A stretch of 64,000 nucleotides of DNA, from positions 1 to 64,000 of the IMG/VR virus record IMGVR_UViG_3300042386_001233; one strand, 5' to 3'. This stretch comes from a virus. The first letter of the stretch is position 1. Every line of letters starts with the position of its first letter. The position numbers were made by a program, and so were the translations under genes. Positions 19,701-31,700 of this stretch are shown in pieces. The notes below the pieces were generated by a model. That model did no database searches. It saw nothing but the letters and a program-made list of their open reading frames with translations, and was not told the DNA's origin.

Positions 19701-22700
19701 AGGGGCACTACTCCTATTCCTGAAGATATAACAAAAAATCTTGCTAGTTTAAGTACTCAAAGTACAGCTGCTAAAAGAGCTAGAGAGTATAGGCCAATAA
19801 ATCCTCAAGTTAACGAAGCTTTACTTCAAGGAGGTGCTAAGTTTGGAATGACTCAAGAGAAGATTAATAGAATGGAAGATAATGGTAAAGAAGAATTCTT
19901 AACAACTTTAATAGAAAAAGCTCCTCAGCTTGATCAAAATTTACAAGGGATTTTAGATTCTACCTTAACAGAACTATTAAGTGGTGCTGGAATTCAAAGA
20001 CAAAAATATGCTTCAGGAGGCAAAGCTTCAAGAAGAGTAGACTTTGAAGCCGGAGTAGGGCAGTCACCATTCGGAGGTTCGGTATCAAAAAGATTAAGTC
20101 AATCCATTTACAATCTGCAAAAGAACACCGGACTAAGTGATTCAGAATTCAATGAAATTAAAAAGACGGCAGATACATACGGATACAATGAAGAAGAATT
20201 TAAAGAATATTTAGCAAAAAGAATACAAGAGAAGAAGAACAAAGAGGGGTTAAGAACTAATCCATCAGCACTAGCACAGCAGTTGATGCCACAAACAAGG
20301 GTGTCAACACCTAGACAGCTAGCATTAGCACAAGCATTAAAAGACACCTCTAATGATATCGGATATAGACCATCTACTTTAGAAACAATAGCTCAAGCAA
20401 GAACAGACGTTGGTAACGCTACTAGATATGCCGTCGGCGGTATTGCTAAAGTTGGCAAGAAGGAAGACAAACAGTACGGTCAAATTAGCATCACTGAAGA
20501 CGCCGGAATGATTAATGTTGGATATCAAAAGGGTGATAATAGACAAGGATATGCTACTGGTTACAAGATGAGGAATAATCTATATTATGTTGGATTGTCT
20601 AAAGCGACAAAAGGCTATGGACCAAGATTGTATGACGTACTGATGGAAGCTGTAACAGAAAAGGGCGCCATGCTGACATCCGATAGGTCATCAGTCAGTG
20701 AGGATGCAAAACGAGTATGGGAATATTATTTTAAAAATAGGGGTGATGTTAAGAAAACTCCACTTAAACCATCTGATTGGACTGTTAATTCGAATTTAAT
20801 AGATCCAAAACTTTACGGCAAAAAAGAAACTTGGCCCCCAGCAACTGATCCAGCTTGGACATTACAGACAGGTTATAGTAAATCTCCTAAATTAATAACT
20901 AATACTAATGAGGTTATAAGAAAGAGATCAGGTGGTCGCCTTAGTTTTGAAACTGGTGGCACTGTTCCAGCTTTAGTTAGTAATGGAGAAGCTTATATTC
21001 CTCCTAAGATTGCTAAAAGAATTGGTTATAGTAATCTTAATCGTATGAATCAAGCTGACCGTAACGGAATGAGCAAGTTCTCTAGTGGTGGTATTAGTGT
21101 GTTTAAAGGCCCTGGTACCGGTACTAGCGATAGCATTCCTGCTAATTTGCCAGTTGGTAGTTTTATTCTTAGAGAGAAAGCTACTAAGGCTTTGGGTTTT
21201 AATAAAGGAGGTGCTGTACCAGCACAAAGATTTGCTACTGGAGGTGGCGTAACAAGCATGATTATGGAATGGCTGTCATCAGACATGACTGCTAGAACCA
21301 AACCCAAAATGGCTCCAAGACCTGATGTTGTAAACAGGGCGAGTGTTGTTGCTTCTAATGATACCACCAAAGCTTTAGATATTCTTGTTAAATCTCTTAA
21401 TCAATTAGGTTTAAGTGCTGCTAATTCTGCAGATATTTTAAATAAGGGTGGGCAAGTTAGTTATAAAACTATACAAAAGGCTTTAGCTGAAGATATTAAA
21501 AGATTAAAAATTTCAGGAGCAAGCATACAAAGCATAGTTGCAGCAGAAACTACACTTGCTAATATTCGTAAAAAGAGTAAAGAAGAAGTTACTAAACAAA
21601 AAAATATACAAGGATTAACCAGTGCTAGAGGCAACTCTTCTACTAAGATTGTTGGAGGTCAAACAATTGGGGACCTACAAGCTGGTTCTGGTGCTGGACA
21701 ACAAGCAATAGAGACACAAGCCCAGATGCTTGCTGCAGCAAGAATCAGAAGAAGAGGAGGAAAGGTAACAGAAAAACAACGATCTGAAATAATGGAATCA
21801 TCGTACATTGATTCTGCTTCTAGAATTACTGGAATTAAAAAGAAAGAATTTAAAGCTGCTGGAATTAGTGGTGGAGATATTCAAAAATATATAGCTGAAT
21901 CCATGAAGGATCGCAAGAGCTTGGCGCAGATGGATAAGCAGCTAATAGCACTCAAAACTAATGAGTTGACGAATAGCGCTGCCTACATAGCCGCCTCTAA
22001 CGCAGAACAAAAAAGAATGTTGACAGAAGTTCAACAAGCAACGAAAGAAGAAATATCAACTCGCAGAAAGATTATCAACGATCTAGCTGCTCAAAATGGA
22101 ACTAAGGGAGTTGGTGCTGCTGGGTTGAGAGATACTAGAAATAGTCCCATACTTAATCAGATAAAAGGATTTATAAAATCTCCTGGTAAAGTGATGGGTG
22201 GAATATCTGCTGCTGCTGGACTAACTGCTGGTGCTTCTGATATGATTGCGAAAAATATTTATAATATGAGCACAACAGAAGGCCAAGGTAAAGCAGCAAA
22301 AACATCAGCAGCTATTCAATCTTCTGGTACAATTCTTAGCACCGGAATGGCAGCAGCATCACAGATGGCAGCTATACCAGTTATTGGTCCCTATGTTGCT
22401 GCTCTTACTGCTGTTGGAACAGCTGCTGCGGCTGCTGCTGATTATTTTTATGATTTTACCGGTGCTCAAAAGGCTGCCACAGTAGAATTTGAAAGATCAG
22501 TAAGAGCTAAAGAAATTGGAATTGCTATGGATGGTTTGGATAGAGCATTCCAAAATTTTGAAAAAGATATGGGTAATATAACCTTACAAAAGGCTCTAGA
22601 ACAAGCTATTGGTAATACTTCTTCTTTACAAATTAAAGATAATATGGCAGAAAGAGATAATGCCAAAGCAGAGTTTTCTCTAAAGAATAGAAGTTGGTCG

Positions 22701-25700
22701 GATATTTTTAGTGGTAACTTTAAGGGTTCTGCGCAGATGGATGCTCTTGAACAAGGAGCTATGGATAGTGAAATGTCTCAAAAATTATCGCCAATATCCG
22801 ATAAGGCTATGGCGTTATATGATAAACAAATTAGTAGCGGAAAAAGTATAGAAGATATTGTTAATAATGTTCGCACAGGAAATAAAGACGCTGTTAATGC
22901 TGGCGCTGCCGTTGCTTTTAATGCTAATCCCAAATTGTGGTCAGAGTTAGAACAAAAGGTTAAAGCATCAGGAGACGCTTCAGAAGCTAATGTTCTGAAG
23001 ATTAAACGAGGAATTGTTGCTAGAGAACTCTTAACCAATGCAGAATTACAAGCAGCTGTAAAGAGATCCAAATTAGAAAGAGATATGGAGGCTTCTAATA
23101 GAGCTGGTCGTAGATTAGCTGAGACTTTTGATCATATAAGTGAAACTATTGATCAGTCAATTCAGAGAATGCAACGAGAGTCTGAAATTCGTCAAGCACA
23201 AGCTAATGACAGAGTAGAAGCTAGAAGAGGAAATGCCGGTTTTGATGAAAGAGCTGTTAATAATAGAAACGTTGGAGTATTAACAAATCCAAAAGCATAC
23301 CAAAATGATCCTAGACGCATAGAAGAAGCTATTAGAGCAGGAAGCAGTGGTATGTCCCCAGAGCTTGCTCAAAAAATGGCTGGCGGAGCTAGACTAGAAG
23401 CTACTTTGCCTAATGTAATGAGAAATGCGATATCTACAGAACTTAAGAGTAATGCTAGTTTAGGTCTTGATGAAGCAGCTGATGCTGCCAGAAGAAAGGG
23501 AACAGAAGCGATTAGAAATTCTGGATTATCAGAAGCTGATCAAAAAGTTGCTATAGATAAATTAAACGCAAGAATAGAAGATGAAAAAAAGAAAGTACAA
23601 GATAATGAAAAGGGAACCCCAGCAGAACAAGTTGATTCTTTTACTGACTCTATAAGTGATCTTGGTCCAGAAATAGCTAATATATTTGGTAATGCAGGCA
23701 AAAAATTAGATGATATTATCCAAGCCAGACAAGGAATCTATGATACTTTTGCAAAGAATCTTCAAGCCGCTTCAGAAGCTGCTAAAAAAGCACGAGAATT
23801 TTTCAGTAAAGCAAGAGATATAAGATATGACGCTGGAATGGACTTGAGAGAAGCCCAAACTGGCGTAGGAGAAAGCTTCTCTGAGGCAAAAGCTAAATCT
23901 GATAGTAGTATTGCAAGATTAACTGGCGGGGTTACTGATCCTCAAGCTATTGGTAGAAATATTGATGCTTTAATGGCACGGCGTGACCAGCAAATGAAGG
24001 ATAGGGATGCTGCACTATCAAATCCCAATTTAACACAAGATCAACAGAAAGATGCTGCGACTAAATTTGCTAAAGATATTCAGGCTACTAATAATGCATT
24101 AAACGATAATAGAGAAGCATTAGACAAGTTGGCTAATAGCGCTGAAGTAGCGCAAAAAGCTCTAGACGAAGTTAAGAATATTAGAGGATTACAACAAGAT
24201 AGAGAAAACTTTGTTAATCAATTGCTTACAAACACTCCAGAAGAAGCAGACAAACTTAATCAAACCTTTATTAGACTTCAGCGCAACTTGTCTGGTGGAT
24301 TAAATAATGCCTCTAATCAAAGAGATGCCCGCAATGCTTTTAATGATACATTACGTCGCACAGGAAATCTGAGAGAAGCTACTCGCGCCGGAAATACTGT
24401 ATTAGCAGACCAAAGAAAACAAACCCTTCAGTTGATGCAAGATCCTGGATTTAGGGGCATGATGACCCTTAATATGAAGAACCAGGGAATGAATGATCAA
24501 CAGATAGACAAGCGATTCAGAGACCAAGAAGGTATGTTGATGCAGCAAATGGCTATTGAGAGTGGATTGATCAATAATCCAATGGTTAGACAAGCCCTTG
24601 CTGCAAAACAAGACCCTAATGCTGATCCGGCCATGAAACGTGCTGCCGATCAATTCTTGCAGGCCACTGGTTTACAGGCCAAAGCTTCTGAGGAACAAGG
24701 TCGATTAGAATTAGCTAATGTACAGAACTTGCTCGTAACAGCTACCGACGAATTAAGAATGTCTATAGATACCTTAACAACAACCATTAATGGTTCGTTG
24801 GGTAAAGATGGAGAAAGAGTTCCCGGTGTTGCTGGGCCTGTGGTTCCTGTTCCAGCCGGGGCCAGAGGGGTGGCGAGACCACCTCGTCCCATGGCTACTG
24901 GTGGAAAAGTTAAGACTCAGTATGCTAGTACTGGTCAATTAATAGACTTTTCTCCCAAGGGGACTGATACTGTTCCTGCCATGTTAACTCCTGGAGAATT
25001 TGTTGTTAATGCCAGATCGACCGCCAAACATCTACCATTACTAAAAGCTATTAATAGTGGGGCTGGAGTTGATGCTACTTCTAACATGAGTAAAGGTGGA
25101 GTTGTTTATTTGGATAATGGTGGATTAATAGACGAGTTTAGAAAAATAGATGCTAATAAATCCAATTTTTTAGAAGTTGGCGAAATAGATCTTAAAATGA
25201 TTCAATTATTAGATAGAGATAAAGATAATAAAGTTTCCTTTGGAGAATATTCTTCAAGAGTAAAGAGCGATGGTAGTAGTGGATCTTCAAGATCTGGTTC
25301 AGGATCATCGGTTAAGAGTGGATTTAAAGCTCAAGATATGAGTTTTGAACAGTACTATAATAATAGAGCACAAAAATATGCAAAAAGATATCAAGGTACT
25401 GGAGACGAAGTACCAAGAGACACAGATAAATTCGCTAACGGAGGTATGGTTACTCCATATTATTTAGCAGAAGGAACAAATAGACCGCTATCACGACCCG
25501 TTATGGTAGCACTACCTCCCAAAAAAGATCCTATTGAGACTGCAAGAGCTGCTCGTAAACAAGGAGTACCAACTAAGAGAAGGCCATCTTTAGTTCCTGG
25601 AGATCCTAGAGCAAAAGATGCTGAACCTAGCTTTTTTAGATTAGACCTCAATGAAGACGGTATTTTGGACAGAAAAGAAGGATATCCATACCAAGACTTA

Positions 25701-28700
25701 GATAAAGATAAAGATGGAAATATAACACAAGAGGAATGGAAAAATAATGTATTAGCACGAGCAAAGGTTCGTAAGCTAGAAAATACCATAAAAATAATTG
25801 AAAAAGAAATAGCTGAAGGAAAACCTGTTCCTGTAAACTTTGAAGCAATGAAAAGAACACTAGGTTTCGCCAAAATAGATGCAGGTATGGCCGCTGCTCC
25901 TGGTGACAATAAGGCTTTTATCGCTAGACAAAAACGTATTGATGATAATATGAATAAAAGATTATTGGGGGGTGGTTCTATTAATAATCCTGATGGTTCT
26001 TATGTTTTTAATAGAGAACTTAATAAGATTTATGATCGTAGATCAGCTTTTGAAGAAGAAAGAAGAGCACAGAGAGCTAAGGACGAAAACGCAACGGACG
26101 AAGAAATATTTGATCGCACAGTAGAGGCCTATGGGGCTGGAGACTCTAACTATTGGCGCAACAGTATGGGAGTCACCGAACTGCCAAATGTTTATGATAA
26201 TTCTAGAACTTTAGACGTTATTCGCAATGAGAGTGATCTCTCCAGTAAGGGAGATCCTAATGGAGAAAAAACTAGAGCATATATAGACGGATATATACAA
26301 TCACAAGGAGCAAGACAACAAGCGGACAGAGTGGCTCGTGGTATTGGGGCAGAGATTGATTCTCCAGATATTGCCGTAACAGGAACTCAGGGACCAGTAG
26401 ATAATCTTAACTATTTAATAGACCAAAAAGAAAAGGGCAGAGTAGCAGAAAAAGCAGCAAGAGACGAAAACTTTAAACAAGAGAATAAAAATAGAGAAGG
26501 CGCTGATGCAAGACAGGCAAAATTGGATCAAAGAGATAAAGAACTAGGTATAGATACTAGCGGCATTAATCGAGATATATATGAGAGTGGTGGAGGTTTT
26601 TCAAATCAGCCAGGAAGTGGCAGAAAAGTTACGATAGAAGAACAAAAACAAAGAAAAAGAGAAAAGGCTATAGCTGCTAGGTTTTCATTTACAGATAAAA
26701 CAGGTAAATACTCCACTACTGGAACTATTGACAAAGTGGATTTTGAAAAAGGTACTGTTAGAATAGCTAAAATTGATCCAAAAACTGGTGAGCCTATTAC
26801 TAGAACCGTTCCGGTTTTTGCCGATGGCCAAACAGAAGAAGAGATTAAAGCTTCTGGTAGAGATCCCGAAAGATTTAAGGTTGGAGAGAAAGAAGAACAA
26901 GTATACACTACTGTACCCCTAGACAAACTTAGTGACCAGTCCAGAGACAAGGCCAGATCCCATGGTTTGGAAAAAGAAGCAGACAAAGCCAAGGCTGGTG
27001 AAAACTTCTCAATAGGGGAGGCTACTGGCAAAAAGCGTACAATATCTGGTAAAATATTCAGAGTAGACGAAAAGGCCGGAACAGCTGTCGTACAAAGAGA
27101 TAGTGGTAAGCTGGTCACTATACCATTAGAGAAACTTGCTCCAGAGTCTAGAAATATAGCACTAGATCAAGCCAAGACAGCTACTACTGTTACTGATTTA
27201 ACGCAGAAACAAATGGATGCTGATGTTGGTAATATTGATGTTACTTCATCATTACCAGAACCACCAATTCCATTAGCTGAAGACTTTACTGATAGAGCAA
27301 ATGAAGTTCGTCAAGAGACGATGAATAATGCTGCTTTAGAACAGACAAAGATGGATCAGTTGCCGATGATGTCTGAGCCGGTACCAACTTCGGGCACTAT
27401 TGATCCTATTACTGGCAAGGTTGTTGGAAATAATGTTTCTATGGACTTGAATCCAGATGGAACTCGTACACCAGAACAATTAAACATATTAAGTCAGCAA
27501 GCTACCAGAGATGCCGATAGGCGTAATTCTAACGCAAGATATGAGGAGCTTAGAGGTCGATCAAAAGCAGAGGATGCATACGACAGATCATGGCTTGGAG
27601 AAAACTGGCCCAAAGAATGGGGAGGAGTACAAAAACCAAAACGAAGATTAACTACAAAAGAACTAGAAGAACTTGGAGCGATGGAAAGCGAGAGAGGTGT
27701 TCCTGCATTATCAAGATTAGGAGCTAATACACGAGCAGAACAAACAAGAAGATCAGCAGGATTAGACGAAGCACAAATTGAAAGTTTGAGTCAACAAAAA
27801 ACAGAACAGTTTAAAGCTGAACTTGAGAAAAAAAATGACGCAGAAGGTGGGGTGGCTGTTGGACTAGCTGCTCAAAGAGCAGTAGTTCCATTATTGGCTG
27901 GTGCTACAGCTATTGCCGCCGCTCCTGCTTTAGTTCCAGCAGGAATAATTGGGGCTGGACTTACTATTGCTGGGGGTGTTACTGCTAGTTTGGGCGCTAA
28001 TAAATTACAAGATATGGCATTAGAAGGTACGGATTTTGATAAGAGACAAAGAGAATTGGCAGAAAAAAGGCCAGGAGCAACTGCTGTTGGTTCTTTATTG
28101 CCAGGATTACTAACGGGCAATCCACTGACTGGTGCAACCACTATGGGTCGAGCACTAGCAACAAGAGCTGCTAGCGGAGCTACTGAAGCAGCATTAGGGG
28201 CCGGTATCAGAGGAGCAACTAGTGGTGGGGATTTTGGTACTTATGAAGATTTCCGGAATGACTTTCTTTCTGGAGTTATTCTTCCAACGTCTAATTTTGG
28301 AAGTAAGGGATCCAGAAATTATAGTCGTCCAGAAGGTCCAGCAAAACCTACGTCTTTAAAGGATGTTGCAGCAACAGTTAGAGATGAACAACTAGCAATC
28401 AGAGAAGAAAACGTTCTTGCTGGTAATGAGAGAATAGCAACTAAACGAAAACAAGACGAAGTTAGAAAAGCGGCACAAGCAGAACAAAGAATCAAAGATG
28501 AAGTAGAAGCAGTGAAAGAATCAGGAAGAGAAAAGGCTGTTTTTGATTTTATGAAGCCACTCATTACTCGTCCAGATAAGAGTAATAGCCCTATAGTAAA
28601 GGGCGTAGCAGACATGGTACTTAATCATCATAGAGATTTGATGGCTAGAGTAAAATCTAAGGATATATTAGAAAAAGGTCGTGGTCTGAATGATGAGCAG

Positions 28701-31700
28701 ATTACAACACAGCTTACAGATGCTGGAATAGATCCTGAACGAGCAGCAGCTATAGTTAGAAAAAGAACAGAAGCCAATAATAAAGCACAATCTGATCTTG
28801 CTTTGGAAAGAGGAACAAGAAGAGCGGAAGCTAAAGAGAGACTAGATGCTGAATATAGAAAAGAAGTTGAAGGAGTTACAGATCCTAAAGAAACAGCAAA
28901 AATAAAGGCTAGATTCCAAGAACAATTAAATAAAGAAGCTTCTTTGATTGATGTCGATATTAACGACAAGACGTCAGCAAATAAAGCCGGTATAACAGTT
29001 CAAGAGCTGAAACAACAAAGAGCAGCAGAAGCTCAAGCCAAAGATAAAGCAGAGTCTGATAAACTAATACAAGAGTTTGATTCTACTCTAGGATCAAGTA
29101 AGCCAACAACTATTGATAATCTTCCTATGGGAGAACCTCTTGATTTAGGTGTGGACCCGCTTGCGCCAATAACATCTGCCAAAGATAATGCTGCTACTAC
29201 GGCAGCTAGTACAAAACCAGTCGATGCTGCAACAGTAGCAGCAAAAAACCAGACAGTAGTCAAGGCAGCAGAACAAGAAAATACATCTTCGCTACAAACA
29301 TCAGCGATACCGCAGCCCAAACCCTATAATCCTACAGATTATCCTATTATGGATAGTATTATGAGAGGAGGAAAGAACGGCCATTATGGTCCGATGGGTA
29401 CTACTAATATAACAGGTAAACAAAATATTCATGGAATAAGCGGATGGAAAACTAGACTCATACCAAAAGACGACGCGTCTGCAGCAAAAATTAAAGAATT
29501 TTTAGATACTCATCCAGATATAGGGGAATATAAGTTAGCATTAAATGAGGGACCAGTACCAGTATTTAGTGTCTATTTCAAAAAGGGCACCAAAGATGAA
29601 GCACTATCTTTTGCACAAGCTAGTGAAAAAGGACTAAAAGATAGTTTAGATCCTCGTTTATATCAGGGTGCTGATACTCTGCTAGAAGGGACAAATATTT
29701 CCGCAAGATTTGATGCTAGAGATCTAAAGTATGAATCAGCATCATCAATTATAGATAGACAACTAGAGAATTCTCCTTTTAGTAGAGGATTTTTAAAAGC
29801 TGAAGAACTGAATCTACAAATACCTGCATCAAATACGGCAGCTGGGTCAACGGCTAGCAGAGCAATGCCAAGCATTACTGCTGGCACCAGAGGAGTACCA
29901 GATACTGGGTATGTTGATTGGTTAAAAACAAAAAAGTTTTTGGCGAAAGATCCTAAAAAGATAGCTAGTCTAGATGCAGAGATACAAAGAGCTACTAACG
30001 TAGCAGATGATTGGCTAAAAGAAAATATGTCAGACCTCTACAGCTCATCTGCTGAACGAACAACTAGAGAATCAACTACTCAAACCGGTGGGGTAAAACC
30101 ACAACAACAAGCAGTAGTTGAAACAGCAATCAGAGATGCCACAAGCACACCAACCAAATCCGGTTTTGTTCGAGACAAATCGTTATCGACAGACAAAGTA
30201 GATGATCTAGCTTCTGCCGGATTTGGAGTTATAAGTCCAGACCAAGAAGTAGAAAGTGTTATAAGAGGAGCAAGAGAAAATTCTCTTGGCGTTTTAACTA
30301 AACCAGCAGCGTTATTACAGCCAGAAACATACCAAAAATATGCAGACCAACTATTAGAACTAGAAAAATCAGGAAAAATAAAAATAACCAAAGGCGCTTC
30401 ATTTGGTACTAGTGGCCAACCAAGTATATTTGTAGGAAAACCAGAAAATGTAGATACTCTTGCAAAAGCTTTTGAATCTGAAACAGCAAGAACACGAGAA
30501 ATGGGGGTTCCAGCATCAGATGAATTTCACGAAACGGTAGGAAAGGCACTAGGATATAGTAAAGATAGTAGAGAACTATTTAGATTAAGAAAAGATTGGG
30601 ATAAAGCAGGATTAGATATAGATACTATTCAAGATAGATTACAAACTAGCCGTGGTGCTGCTGCTAGATATATGGTATCAGAAATTAATAAGGCCAAAGA
30701 ACAAGCATCAGTCGAGCAAGGAGTAAAAGAATCAACAAACCCGCCCATCAAACCTCCTATTGATGGAGATGAATTTGAATTAGGAAACTTGGGAGATGAA
30801 ACCCCAGAAGAAAAGGCTCGACTAGACGCACTATATCCTCCGGGTTCTGAGGGATTTTTGGGCCCAATAAAGCCAGATAATGTATTACCTGAAGCAAGAG
30901 CAGAATCACAAGCTCGCACAGTCGAAACCAAACCATCCTCTTTTGAACAAAATCCAGAAGACTTTACAAAGCTTATTGATGAAACTCTTTCTCCATTCCC
31001 AGAAGACTTTTTCCCAGATGGTTCTTCAAAACCAAATGCTAGAGTAGAAGCAGAAATTGATAGTAATACAGTAAACGCTTCTTCTCCAGAAGCTTTAAAA
31101 GCCTCTGCAGAAGCTCAACAAAAACTAGCAGCACAAAAATTAGCAGCAAAATCTCCAGAACAAATATCTGTAGAAAAAACATATGGTCCTTTATATAGAG
31201 AAGCTAAAAAAGCCAACGATACAGCAGAGATGGCCAGAATACGATCAGAAGCTAATGCAGAATTTAAGAAACGCTCTCAAGAAGCTTCAACCAGAGCTGA
31301 AGATAAAAAGAATAGTTTCCTTCCTGTTATGGGTAAGGTCTTAAAGATAGCTGCCCCCATTGGAACTGCTATAGGTTATGGATTAGGATCATTATTAACC
31401 AGGGATAAGAGAAAAGAAGAACCTCAAGATCCAGCCTCTAAACTAAAAAATGCCTCTAGTTTACAGGAAGTCTACGATTTAATAAGCGCAAACGATAGGG
31501 GAACAAAAGGCTTTAGCGCAGTAGAAATTGCCATGAAGCTTAGAGAAATAGACCCTAAAGCATATGACAAGAGCGGTGATGAGTATGTTAATCTAGGAGA
31601 ATTGGCAGGAATGCCAGATAGTGCATATGATGCATACTTAGACAGATTGAAAGACAGGGCAGCAACAGCAAAACCCGTCAACTATCCAGATGTTCCATCT

